Below are positions 10,023-18,722 of a stretch of 64,000 bases of DNA, in pieces. Source of the stretch: Turneriella sp. (GTDB taxonomy: Bacteria > Spirochaetota > Leptospiria > Turneriellales > Turneriellaceae); NCBI GenBank assembly GCA_019186965.1, contig JABARV010000008.1, positions 41,991 to 105,990 on the forward strand, given 5' to 3'. Within the stretch, counting starts at the first letter, position 1. Every line of letters starts with the position of its first letter. The notes beneath the pieces are model-generated. The model saw nothing but the letters and a program-made list of their open reading frames with translations, had not been told where the DNA came from and searched no databases. Made by a program: the position numbers and the translations under genes.

Positions 10023-11555
10023 TTAAAAAATCCGCTGCATTGCAGTGATTCCCGTATTATATAAAAATGCCGTAAAAGAAGCAAATAAACCGATGACTAC
10101 CAAAAGGACAGAAAGCACTACGCGTCCCGACTCACCGAACCCAAATTTTTCTTCTGTTACAACTTTACGCTCCGTAAAAAATAGTGGGAGTATAATTGTA
10201 ACGTAAGCATAGAGCGATATGGCCGTTGCAATACCCGCAATTGCAGCAAGAGTTAAATTTCCCGAAAACGCTAAATATTTAAAAAGGAAAAATTTTCCAA
10301 TAAACCCCGCTAAGGGGGGCATCCCTAAAAGCGAAAGTACCGAAATTGCAAGCGACCAACTACCAAGCCCTTTGCCGCTAAAAAATTCGCCTAAATTGTC
10401 GATAGTGAGTGCGCCTTTTTCAGGATGCTTTGCTTCTGCGTACGCGATAATTCCGAAACTCAAAAGCGATGCAAGGGTATAGCCAACTGCGTAGATATAA
10501 AACCCTGCTGCTGCTTCTTGCTTGAGAGTCGAAAAAAGAGCGACATTGGTGTCTTTAGGAATAACTAAAAAACAAGCGAGAAAGCCCGCATGGCTTATTG
10601 ACGAGTACGCTAAAATACGTTTGATATTCCGTGTTGCTAAAGATGCAAAGGCGCCATAAAGCAGCGAACCTACTGCGACGGTTAAGAAAACAGGCATAAG
10701 GTATGGGCGGAATCCATCGTGCATCACAGAATAAATTTTAAGAAGAAGAAACAATCCGCCTGCTTTTGAGAGCGAACCTAAAATTCCGGTGAAAATTGTC
10801 GCCGAACCTTCGTATACATCGGCGATATAGCTGTGGAGGGGAAATGCGCCAATTTTAAAGAAAAAGCCAACGAAGATAAGGATATACCCTAAAACCATTA
10901 CTTGCGAACGCATGTAATGGGGGGCAATATTTTGTATATCACGCAAACGTACTGTGCCGCTTACAGAATAAATTAGCGCAATCCCCAAAAGAAAAAACGC
11001 AACGGCAAACGCAGAAAGCAAAAGGTACTTAAGCGCCGCTTCGTTATTTGTGAGGCTGTCACGGTTCATACCGACAAGAACCAAAATAGGAATAGAACCC
11101 ACTTCGAGCGCAATAAAAAGCGTAATTAAATCCTCGGCGCATACAGCGTAACTGTACCCTGCGACGCTCATCAAAAGAAGAAAATAATTTTCGCCAAAGT
11201 CGAGATTTGTATCTGCGAGCACACGGCGCATCATAAAAAGGGAGCCTAAAGCAAGAACTAGAAAAACAACTATACTGTTTGCTGCAAAGGCGGAGTACCG
11301 CAATGAGCCCGAAAAAGCAATTACTGCGTCAAAAGCGGTAAACGCCGCTGGAAACAAAGTCGTTTTTCCATCGGCGGTGCTTATCCCGAAAATGACAAGA
11401 AGAAGAGCGATAAAAAGCGTGAGGGTGGAAAATTGCCATGCCATACGCGTACGATTTTTTTTAAAAGTAAATTGGCTCAAAAGCACGATAAGCGAACCTG
11501 TTACCAAAACCAGTTGTGGCAGCGTTACGAGTATATCTTTCCACTCAATGTTCAT
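10023..11555 (-). CDS. nuoN: NADH-quinone oxidoreductase subunit N
   Basis: 510 residues, about 14 hydrophobic helices, antiporter-like subunit of complex I. Family motifs include ALKYLLLSAF, FFKIGAFPLHSY (proton-channel Lys) and RILAYSSISHAGF. The start ATG at 11555 overlaps the nuoM stop as ATGA, and GGGAG lies 9 nt upstream; a longer frame to 11660 only reads out of frame through nuoM. It is the last gene of the nuoJKLMN set. Confidence 0.96.
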   Translation of the reverse strand: MNIEWKDILVTLPQLVLVTGSLIVLLSQFTFKKNRTRMAWQFSTLTLFIALLLVIFGISTADGKTTLFPAAFTAFDAVIAFSGSLRYSAFAANSIVVFLVLALGSLFMMRRVLADTNLDFGENYFLLLMSVAGYSYAVCAEDLITLFIALEVGSIPILVLVGMNRDSLTNNEAALKYLLLSAFAVAFFLLGIALIYSVSGTVRLRDIQNIAPHYMRSQVMVLGYILIFVGFFFKIGAFPLHSYIADVYEGSATIFTGILGSLSKAGGLFLLLKIYSVMHDGFRPYLMPVFLTVAVGSLLYGAFASLATRNIKRILAYSSISHAGFLACFLVIPKDTNVALFSTLKQEAAAGFYIYAVGYTLASLLSFGIIAYAEAKHPEKGALTIDNLGEFFSGKGLGSWSLAISVLSLLGMPPLAGFIGKFFLFKYLAFSGNLTLAAIAGIATAISLYAYVTIILPLFFTERKVVTEEKFGFGESGRVVLSVLLVVIGLFASFTAFLYNTGITAMQRIF

Positions 11556-13054
11556 TGCTGTACGCTCCCTTGAGGAATGGGATTTGCAGGCGCGGCTAAG
11601 GATGTTTTTGCCGCAGTACGTCCTATATCTCCAAGCGCTGAAGGCGCAACACCGAACCAAATAATTGTTGCGCTAAGAAGAACAAGACAAACACGTTCGG
11701 CGGTATTGGGACGCCACGACACATCGCGTTCGGTGGCACGCACTTTATGGAAAAGGCGGAGCATATACGCTGCGCTAATGACAATTGTAAGAACGGCAAA
11801 TATTGTAATTGGCCATGAATAGTACGAAAACCCAAAGAGGATAAAAAACTCCCCAACAAACCCAATTGTTCCTGGAACACCAATAGCCGAAAATACCGCA
11901 ATAACAAGCGCAGCCCAGTATACAAAACTTTTAGGGGCACGCATAGCACCAAATTCGTCGGATTTATTACGTACCATTGGCATGCAAACTAATACAAAAA
12001 GGAGGGCGTTCGTAAGTGAATGCCCCACGTTTTGGATAATTGAACCTGTAATTGCGTATTCGTGTGCGGTAATCGCTCCTGCGAAAAGAAGCCCCATGTG
12101 CGAGAGAGACGAATAGGCGATAACATAACGAAACGACTTTTGCCGGTACGCTGCAAAAGCGCCGTAAAACATTGATAGAAGCCCTAGCACGATAAGGGAT
12201 GGTCTCCATTCGATGAGCGCCGATTGCATATTGGGGGTTACAAAACGTAATACGCCGTACGAACCCAATTTGAGAATAATTCCCGAAAGGAGCAAAGTTC
12301 CTATAGGCGCCTGTGTGTGCGTAAGGGGTAACCACGAATGGAATGGCAGCACAGGCATTTTGGCAAGAAACGCGAGCATTAAAAAAATGAGAACTAACTT
12401 TTGGTTTCCATAGCTTAAAAGCTGTGTATCTTGCGCGATGTTTTGGCGGATGTTGAAATCGACACCGATGCGCGGAGTATAGTAAACGAATGCCGCGAAT
12501 GCAGCAAGCATAAATACCGACGAAAGGAATGTATAGAGAAAAAACTGCATCGCCGCACGTTTGCGTTCCTCTAAACCAAACCGCCATACCAAGTAGACCA
12601 CAGGAACCAAAAATAGCTCCCAAAAAGCATAAAAAAGAATTAAATTCCAAGCGGCAAAAACACCTAAAATGGTGCTTTCGAGTAAAAGTAGCATGCCCCA
12701 ATAGATTTTACTCTGCAAAATGCCTTGTTCTTTAAAAACGCCCAGCGAAAAAACAACCGCTATAAAAAAGAGGAATGCAGTTGTAACAAAAAGCGGCAGC
12801 GAAATGCCGTCGAGTGCAAATGTAAGACTAAAACCTGATTGGCCGCCATTCCACCAAACTTCATAAAACTGCGGTGCAGCAGTCGAAGGATGGAAACCTG
12901 CAACGATAACAAAGCACGCAAACAAAGACACCAAAGTTGCGCCAATGCTTAACCACGCGTTACGGCTAAACCAAGTCACAGGTGCTTTCTCTTCGCGCAA
13001 TGCTAAGATGAGGATGGCAACTGCCGCTGGAACAAGAATTGAAACTGCAATCAT
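11552..13054 (-). CDS. nuoM: NADH-quinone oxidoreductase subunit M
   Basis: 500 residues with 13-14 helices. Motifs include FWELFLVPVVYLV (helix 5 Glu region), FLAKMPVLPFHSWLP and LPLTHTQAPIGTLLLSGIILKLG, and RYVIAYSSLSHMG. It is one of the three proton-pumping antiporter-like subunits of complex I. It overlaps nuoL upstream and nuoN downstream by 4 bp each (ATGA), so translation of the set is coupled. Confidence 0.96.
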   Translation of the reverse strand: MIAVSILVPAAVAILILALREEKAPVTWFSRNAWLSIGATLVSLFACFVIVAGFHPSTAAPQFYEVWWNGGQSGFSLTFALDGISLPLFVTTAFLFFIAVVFSLGVFKEQGILQSKIYWGMLLLLESTILGVFAAWNLILFYAFWELFLVPVVYLVWRFGLEERKRAAMQFFLYTFLSSVFMLAAFAAFVYYTPRIGVDFNIRQNIAQDTQLLSYGNQKLVLIFLMLAFLAKMPVLPFHSWLPLTHTQAPIGTLLLSGIILKLGSYGVLRFVTPNMQSALIEWRPSLIVLGLLSMFYGAFAAYRQKSFRYVIAYSSLSHMGLLFAGAITAHEYAITGSIIQNVGHSLTNALLFVLVCMPMVRNKSDEFGAMRAPKSFVYWAALVIAVFSAIGVPGTIGFVGEFFILFGFSYYSWPITIFAVLTIVISAAYMLRLFHKVRATERDVSWRPNTAERVCLVLLSATIIWFGVAPSALGDIGRTAAKTSLAAPANPIPQGSVQQ

Positions 13055-15021
13055 GTGAGGGTACCCATTGCAATAAAAATTAGGAGCATTACACCCGCAA
13101 GCGTATACGCTGCGTAATGCGCGAGAGAGCCATTTTGTAAACGTGCAATAACCCCCGCAAGAATTTGCGCGGTAGCGCCAATACCATCAGAAATAATAGG
13201 AAGTATTTTAAAATCCCACGACGCAATTTTTTCGCCAATTTTTTTATACGGAGTTACAAAAATCGCTTGATAAATTTCGTCGATATAAAGTTTATTCAAA
13301 CTTAATCGGCTAAGTGTTCTGTGGAATGCGCCTTCTGCAACTGGGTAACGCCGCATAATGCCGTAATAAATAATTGCCGCTAAAGCTCCCAACACGGCAA
13401 CGGCAATACTTGCGCCTACAACCCAAGTTTCCGCAGAGTGGTCTAATTTAGTACGGAAGAGGACAAAAAAATCAGAGGTACTCGCTGGTAAATTCATCCC
13501 CAACCTTTCAAAAAAGATACCTTCGTAACCTGTAAAAAAAGCTGGTATACCAACATACCCAGCGACAACCGTTGGGATACTTAAAAGAACTAACGGCAAA
13601 TAAAAGCTAACTGAAGGTAAATTAGTTTCGGGATGCATGCCATGCGCACGGTCTTTACCATGGAAAACAAGAATACCCAAACGAAAGCTATAAAACGCCG
13701 TAAGAAGAGAAGCTAAAAGAGCGATTGTTCCCAAAGTAGGACCACAACCTTGGAGCGAAAACGCTGCTGTGATAATGTGGTCTTTCGAGAAAAAACCTGA
13801 AAGTCCGGGAAGCCCTGCAAGTGCAAAAAGTGCAAGCCAAAAAAGTAGCGCAAGAACAGGCCGTTTTCGTGCAATCCCCCCCATGTGGCGGATATTTTGT
13901 TCGTGGTGCCGGTATACGATAACTGCACCCGCACCCAAAAAAAGCATCGCTTTAAAAAAAGCGTGTGTAAAAAGATGAAAAAATGCTGCAACATAAGAAC
14001 CTGTGCCCACAGCAAGTACCATAAGGCCTAACTGTGAAACAGTTGAAAAAGCGAGAACTTTTTTGATGTCTGTTTGCGAGACAGCGATAAACGCAGCCAC
14101 CAAAGAAGTAAGCGCACCCATCCATGCGACAATTTGCGAGGCCTCGGGAGCGACGAGAAAAATGGGCTCCAAACGCAGCATAAGAAAAATACCCGCAGTT
14201 ACCATTGTCGCAGCATGGATGAGTGCAGATACAGGGGTAGGTCCCGTCATTGCGTCAGGAAGCCATGTATAAAGAGGAATTTGTGCCGATTTAGCCGCTA
14301 CTGCGATAAAAATCATTAGGCCAATAAAATTTGCGTTCGCAGCGGCAATACTTCCTTTAGAAAAAAGAAAAGTAATTTCGCGAAAATCGGCGGTACCCGT
14401 AACGCGAAAAATTGCAAACATGGCGACAAGAAACGCCGCATCGCCAATCCTATTTAAAATGAAGGCTTTAATTCCCGAACGCTGGGCATCTTCTTTTTCC
14501 ATATAAAAAGAAATTAGCTTGTACGACGAAACTCCGACAAGTTCCCAACCGATAAAAAAAACAAGCAGGTTTGCTGCCGTTGTAAGGAGCAGCATACTAA
14601 AAATAAAAAAACAAACCCACGCATAAAAACGCGCATAGTCTTTTTTTCTATCCGCTAAGTAGCCTACGCTAAAGACAAGTACGGCTAAAGAAACAAAAAG
14701 TACAACGCCTATCATTACAAGGTTAAACGCATCGAAACGCAACGACCACTCGAAGCGCACTACCGAGGTAACCATCCATTTAAAAGGCGCGATAATTGTC
14801 ACTGCCCCTTCTCCGATAAGGGGTGGATGTATTTGTATAAGGAGTATATACAAACCTATTGCCATAAGCGTCGCAAGAAGCGAAACAAAGATTGTCCAGT
14901 ATTGCAACCCTTGTTTTTCAAAACGCTCGGATGCGCCGTAAAATAACGCATTTACAATAGCTGCCAAAAGTGGAAGAACAGGAATTGCTAAAAGTAGATA
15001 TGGTATTAGTTCTGGTCTCAT
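13051..15021 (-). CDS. nuoL: NADH-quinone oxidoreductase subunit L
   Basis: 656 residues. The conserved core includes WELVGVSSYKLISFY, FLVAMFAIF, AKSAQIPLYTWLPDAM, GPTPVSALIHAATMVTAG and KKVLAFSTVSQLG, followed by the long C-terminal helical extension that runs along complex I. Length is usual for NuoL. The start overlaps nuoK by 4 bp. Confidence 0.96.
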   Translation of the reverse strand: MRPELIPYLLLAIPVLPLLAAIVNALFYGASERFEKQGLQYWTIFVSLLATLMAIGLYILLIQIHPPLIGEGAVTIIAPFKWMVTSVVRFEWSLRFDAFNLVMIGVVLFVSLAVLVFSVGYLADRKKDYARFYAWVCFFIFSMLLLTTAANLLVFFIGWELVGVSSYKLISFYMEKEDAQRSGIKAFILNRIGDAAFLVAMFAIFRVTGTADFREITFLFSKGSIAAANANFIGLMIFIAVAAKSAQIPLYTWLPDAMTGPTPVSALIHAATMVTAGIFLMLRLEPIFLVAPEASQIVAWMGALTSLVAAFIAVSQTDIKKVLAFSTVSQLGLMVLAVGTGSYVAAFFHLFTHAFFKAMLFLGAGAVIVYRHHEQNIRHMGGIARKRPVLALLFWLALFALAGLPGLSGFFSKDHIITAAFSLQGCGPTLGTIALLASLLTAFYSFRLGILVFHGKDRAHGMHPETNLPSVSFYLPLVLLSIPTVVAGYVGIPAFFTGYEGIFFERLGMNLPASTSDFFVLFRTKLDHSAETWVVGASIAVAVLGALAAIIYYGIMRRYPVAEGAFHRTLSRLSLNKLYIDEIYQAIFVTPYKKIGEKIASWDFKILPIISDGIGATAQILAGVIARLQNGSLAHYAAYTLAGVMLLIFIAMGTLT

Positions 15022-15332
15022 ACGTCTTTTAAATTTTGCATTGCGGTTGTCTCTGCGCTGCGAGCCTTACGGAAAAGCGCAATAATGAGCGCAAGGCCAA
15101 TAGCCGTTTCTGCCGCAGCTACTGCCATAACAAAAAGCACCATTATTTGTCCTGTGGTATCGTTAAAGCTACGTGAAAAACCAACGAAAAGAAGGTTTAC
15201 CGCATTAAGCATAATCTCCACCGACATCAAAATAACAATAAGGTTACGCCGGCTAACAACGCCAACAATTCCAATACCAAAAAGGATAAACGCTAAAACA
15301 ACAATCGAGCGTACCGAAAGATATTCAACCAT
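15018..15332 (-). CDS. nuoK: NADH-quinone oxidoreductase subunit K
   Basis: 104 residues, three membrane helices with the two helix glutamates of the E-channel (MSVEIMLNAVNL and AAAETAIGLAL). This is the usual length and motif set of NuoK. It follows nuoJ by 1 bp and overlaps nuoL by 4 bp. Confidence 0.95.
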   Translation of the reverse strand: MVEYLSVRSIVVLAFILFGIGIVGVVSRRNLIVILMSVEIMLNAVNLLFVGFSRSFNDTTGQIMVLFVMAVAAAETAIGLALIIALFRKARSAETTAMQNLKDV

Positions 15333-15333
15333 A

Positions 15334-15891
15334 TTACTCCGGCCCCTTGCGGTTATGTTTAGCTATCATTATTGCACCGACGACAGCGACTAAAAGAAGA
15401 AGCGAAACTAATTCAAATGCAACTAAATATTCGCTAAAAAGGCTTACGCCAATAACCTGTGTCGTGTCGGTTAGGTTTTGCCCTGCTTTAAGCGCTGCAG
15501 ATGGCTGTACGAACGGATTAAAATCGACTTTGCCAATGCGTAACTGGAGCAACATAAAAATTTGTAAAAGAAACGCAAGCGTAAGCACGCTGATTGTTGC
15601 CGTGCGTCCCAAATTGTGTCCTGGGCTTTCAAAATTTTCTTCGCGGATTGCAATAAGCATAATAACGAAAAGAAAGAGTACCATAATCGCGCCTACGTAC
15701 ACAAGAACCTGGAATGTCGCGAGTGTTTCTGCGCCAATAAGCGCGTACATTGCGGCGAGGGAAACAAAAAATGCAATAAGAAACAAGGCGGACTTTATAG
15801 GGTTACGGTGAAAAACAACGCCGGATGCAGACCCAATGAGCACAAACGCGAAACAGTAAAAGAGGGTTTGCCGAAAACTTATTTCCTCCAC
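15334..15891 (-). CDS. nuoJ: NADH-quinone oxidoreductase subunit J
   Basis: 185 residues, five helices, with the family's conserved third helix region FQVLVYVGAIMVLFLFVIML. The start is GTG at 15891. A GGAGG lies inside the first codons rather than before them, so the natural 5' end may have been altered. Upstream there is no nuoI or other complex I gene; instead a 59-aa reading frame and a decayed transposase follow, so nuoA-I must lie elsewhere or have been separated by an insertion. Confidence 0.93.
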   Translation of the reverse strand: MEEISFRQTLFYCFAFVLIGSASGVVFHRNPIKSALFLIAFFVSLAAMYALIGAETLATFQVLVYVGAIMVLFLFVIMLIAIREENFESPGHNLGRTATISVLTLAFLLQIFMLLQLRIGKVDFNPFVQPSAALKAGQNLTDTTQVIGVSLFSEYLVAFELVSLLLLVAVVGAIMIAKHNRKGPE

Positions 15892-16066
15892 AGTGCGGTG
15901 TTAATAACCCTGTTTCGGTGGAAAGCATTTTGTGGGTTACAAAAGTGGTAGCCAGGCCAGCGGGGCGCGAAGACTCGTCACGTCAGGTAAATTCCGCGTT
16001 CTCTGCCGTAGTTGCGCCATTGTATTTTGCCGCCATCCGTGGCGCCCCCTGTTAAAGCAAAGAGTG

Positions 16067-16246
16067 TTAGGCTTTCTTAACAGCCGCCGCTGCCAGAGAA
16101 ACCAAGGTTGCGACCCCGAATCCGATAAGAAAAGGTCTGGCTTCCTGAACGCTCATATGGCCATCTGATAAACTTGGCACAATCGCCGTAAAGGCCGTCG
16201 CAGCCGCCATTACAACGGTAATGATAATCAGTGTTTTCTTACTCAT
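16067..16246 (-). CDS. 59-residue two-helix membrane protein
   Basis: A 59-residue frame beginning MSKKTLIIITVVMAAA and ending AAAAVKKA, with two hydrophobic helices at about 5-24 and 38-55 joined by a polar loop (SLSDGHMSVQEARP). A TTGACA hexamer stands about 30 nt before the ATG and a 6-bp inverted repeat (AATTAG/CTAATT, 16252-16270) lies between them. GC content is higher than in nuo genes. No family was recognised. It sits between nuoJ and a transposase remnant and may have arrived with it. Confidence 0.55.
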   Translation of the reverse strand: MSKKTLIIITVVMAAATAFTAIVPSLSDGHMSVQEARPFLIGFGVATLVSLAAAAVKKA

Positions 16247-16349
16247 GCAGCAATTAGTTATTGGCTAATTATTTTGTCAAGGTGTACCCAAGCCTTTCGA
16301 TGGGAAAGAGAAGGATGATGCTGACCCCCTCCGGCCACGGCAGCGGGGC

Positions 16350-16756
16350 GCGAATATCAGGTTCGCCGGTCGTGGAGGGTTAGAAGCGATTAAGGATTGG
16401 GTGGAGAAAACTTCTGAGAAGAATGTTAAAGATAAAAAAATTCTGCGTAAGCGGATTGTTGATTATGCTGCCGATCATGGCATCAAGCCAACGGCGGAAA
16501 AGTTTGCCATTTCAAAGAACACTGTACGCCTCTGGTTGCGCCGCTACAAAAGCGGCATTATTACGAGTTGATGAGCTTTAAAGCAATGCGGAAAATATTT
16601 CGCGAAGAAAAATTAATCCGCGTCAAGCGCAAGAAACCGAAGACGAAACAGAGCCTGCGCGAAGTGAAAAAAGCCTACGCTGGATTTCAACTGTCAGTCC
16701 TCAGAGCCGACCCATCGGCCGTAAGGGGTCATGATCTTGTTCCCTATCCCTTTTAA
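16350..16756 (+). pseudogene. Decayed integrase-type transposase
   Basis: One frame (to 16573) reads EAIKDWVEKTSEKNVKD, then a helix-turn-helix typical of transposase N-termini (ending AISKNTVRLWLRRYKSG), and stops. The next frame (from 16571) resumes with MRKIFREEKLIRVKRKKPK and TKQSLREVKKAYAGFQ, the stretch that precedes the DDE catalytic domain in HTH-plus-rve transposases, then degenerates. About 60 residues in between and the whole catalytic domain are missing. It is a dead fragment; the exact IS family is not certain. Confidence 0.7.
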
Positions 16757-16792
16757 AAACCATAAACTCGAGGTTTTATGGTGGATTTTAAG

Positions 16793-17296
16793 TTAATTAC
16801 TGTTTTTATGCTCTAAATCTAAAAGAAATTTTTTTCGTGAAAGACCTCCGCCGTAGCCTGTTAACGAATTATTTGCACCAATAACGCGGTGGCATGGCAC
16901 AATTATTGAAATAGGATTACGCCCGTTTGCAAGCCCCACTGCACGCGCGGCATTGGTATTTCCTATGCGGTGGGCAAGAGCGCCGTACGAGAGGGTTTTA
17001 CCATAAGGAATTTCTTTGAGAGCGTTCCAAACTTTTTTTTGGAATTCTGTACCCTTGGGTTTTGTAGGGATAGTAAATTTTTTAATTTTTCCCTCAAAGT
17101 ATAGCTTTAATTCAGAAGCTGCTTTTTGGAGGATTGGTAAATCCGCCTTGCGTATTCCATATACTTCGGGAAGGGGAGCGTGTTTTTGGTTTTCCATCAA
17201 AAGGTGTGTTAAAAAACTTTCTTCCGCGACAAGGGTTAAACGGCCGATAGGGCTTTGGATTTTTGTGTAAAAAGCCTGAGTTCCACTTTTTTGCAT
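16793..17296 (-). CDS. ogt: Methylated-DNA--protein-cysteine methyltransferase
   Basis: 167 residues. The active-site motif is IIVPCHRVIG with acceptor Cys135, preceded by the DNA-binding helix-turn-helix region KIPYG-like KEIPYGKTLSYGALAHRIG and Asn hinge (GLANGRNP). The protein removes the alkyl group from O6-methylguanine by transfer to its own Cys. No AdaA-type N-terminal domain is present, so it is the Ogt type. The C-terminal GGLSRKKFLLDLE is as in the family. Confidence 0.94.
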   Translation of the reverse strand: MQKSGTQAFYTKIQSPIGRLTLVAEESFLTHLLMENQKHAPLPEVYGIRKADLPILQKAASELKLYFEGKIKKFTIPTKPKGTEFQKKVWNALKEIPYGKTLSYGALAHRIGNTNAARAVGLANGRNPISIIVPCHRVIGANNSLTGYGGGLSRKKFLLDLEHKNSN

Positions 17297-17346
17297 AAGA
17301 TATTTTGTTTGACAAGACGCATTCTACTATCGACTTCCCGCCGTCC

Positions 17347-17913
17347 ATGGTATTCAAGTACCTTTCCTTTCTTGCGGTACAAGCAAGTAACGCTGTAAGC
17401 TTTTTTGAAAGGCTTTCCCCATACCGTGAAAGGTTGTACCGCCTTGCGCTTGCGCAGCTACAAAATATGCACGACGCAGAAGATGCAGTCCAAGATGCGC
17501 TTATAAAAGCTGCACGCAACACAAACACTTTTAGAAACCAATCGAGCGAGTATACTTGGGTTGTGCGTATTTTAATTAACCACTGCCACGATTTGCAGCG
17601 AAAGGCGCAAAGGCGTAAAAAACGTGAAAGCTCCGACGAAGCGCTCGAACTCAAAATGGACACACGCACAAATGTTGAAGCAAATATCGAACTTTCTGAG
17701 ACATCAAAGCATCTAATGGATGCAGTGAATACTTTGGGCGAAGGGTATAAACCACTCATCCTGATGCGTTATTTTGAAGGGTTAAGTTACGAGGATATCG
17801 GCGAAGCCCTCGAAATTCCTTTAGGCACAGTTAAATCACGAATGAACCAAGCAAAAAATTTGCTTAAAGCAAAACTTTTAGAGCTTGGTATTTCGGAGGC
17901 AGACCTTGCGTAA
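17347..17913 (+). CDS. ECF-type RNA polymerase sigma factor
   Basis: 188 residues from the ATG at 17347 (a TTG at 17305 would add 14). Region 2 is seen in RLALAQLQNMHDAEDAVQDAL and TWVVRILINHCHD, and region 4 in YEDIGEALEIPLGTVKSRMNQAKNLL with its helix-turn-helix. Regions 1 and 3 are absent, as in ECF sigma factors. Its stop overlaps the start of a membrane protein with one helix, the usual setting for a sigma/anti-sigma pair, so the neighbour probably controls it. Confidence 0.93.
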   Translation: MVFKYLSFLAVQASNAVSFFERLSPYRERLYRLALAQLQNMHDAEDAVQDALIKAARNTNTFRNQSSEYTWVVRILINHCHDLQRKAQRRKKRESSDEALELKMDTRTNVEANIELSETSKHLMDAVNTLGEGYKPLILMRYFEGLSYEDIGEALEIPLGTVKSRMNQAKNLLKAKLLELGISEADLA

Positions 17914-18676
17914 AAATTTGCCTAAGCAAAATAGCGATGCCTTCGATATTTTTTTAGAGAAGAAGTTTAGTGTCCTCAAAAACGAACTCGACGAAACCAT
18001 CCAAAAGCACCAAAGTACAAAAGAAAAAAAAGCAATTGCTTTTAAGCCAGATATCCCCCGTTACCAAAAAAGGCGTCCGTTCCTATACGGTATTGCAGCG
18101 CTTGTTTTGGTGGGAGTAACTATACCTATTTTAGTAGAGCTTAACTACGAAAAACAAAAGTTTAATACAAGCGATAATGCTACAATTCCATCTGCGGTGG
18201 ATATAGAAAACGAAAGTCCAAGCCCTACAAAGCGAGAGGCAAAAAATAAAAAGAAACAAGTGCCCGCACGCAAAGGAATAGAAAACCCCGAAGCTACGGA
18301 ACCAAAAACAGAAAAAGAGGCACCCCCGCTTAATAGAAGAGAAAGCCCCAGGAGAGATAATACAGCGGATGCGGTAGATGCTACACCTGCGGCAGCAAGT
18401 GCTGAAGAATTTGCAAAGGCTGCTCCTCCGCAAAGAGCGCGTGAAGAAGCTGCTGCGCCTAAACCCTACGATGCAGGCGCTGTTATGCCCAGCGAACCTA
18501 ATTTAAAAATAAGCCCTAAAGAAATTTCACAAATTGAAAAAAATGAAATGGAAAAATTGTGGCGTGAATTCAAAAGCAATCCAACTGCGTTTAAAAAAAA
18601 CGCGGCGAAAGTAAAACAACTTAGAGTGCTTCTTAAACGTTACGACACAAAACGCCTTAAAGAACTGGAACAATAA
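17906..18676 (+). CDS. Single-pass membrane protein, probable anti-sigma factor
   Basis: About 256 residues from TTG 17906, chosen because GGAGG stands 6 nt upstream and the start overlaps the sigma gene stop by 8 bp. A ~55-residue cytoplasmic segment precedes one membrane helix (LYGIAALVLVGVTIPILV), then a long low-complexity periplasmic region rich in Lys, Glu, Pro and Ala, and a charged C-terminal helix. No zinc-binding HxxxCxxC anti-sigma motif is visible, so the role rests on position only. Confidence 0.6.
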   Translation: MRKNLPKQNSDAFDIFLEKKFSVLKNELDETIQKHQSTKEKKAIAFKPDIPRYQKRRPFLYGIAALVLVGVTIPILVELNYEKQKFNTSDNATIPSAVDIENESPSPTKREAKNKKKQVPARKGIENPEATEPKTEKEAPPLNRRESPRRDNTADAVDATPAAASAEEFAKAAPPQRAREEAAAPKPYDAGAVMPSEPNLKISPKEISQIEKNEMEKLWREFKSNPTAFKKNAAKVKQLRVLLKRYDTKRLKELEQ

Positions 18677-18678
18677 CC

Positions 18679-18716
18679 GTTTATCTATAAGTCGCGCAAG
18701 CGACTTATAGATAAAC
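18679..18716. terminator. Hairpin terminator between convergent genes
   Basis: A perfect 17-bp stem (18679-18695 with 18700-18716) and a GCAA loop lie 3 bp after the anti-sigma-like gene and 7 bp after the end of hppA on the other strand. There is no long T tract, so it is a strong hairpin and a likely but unproven terminator. Confidence 0.75.
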
Positions 18717-18722
18717 TTACTT

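Noticed and set aside
11556..11660. Longer nuoN reading frame
   Set aside because: It reads out of frame through the end of nuoM; the ATGA overlap and GGGAG support the ATG at 11555.
11967..12701. 244-codon minus-strand frame inside nuoM
   Set aside because: Out-of-frame shadow of nuoM with atypical composition (Cys, Arg and His rich).
16568..16756. A 62-codon frame that could be called a small gene
   Set aside because: It matches only the linker before the catalytic domain of a transposase and joins the HTH part in the preceding frame; treated as one pseudogene.
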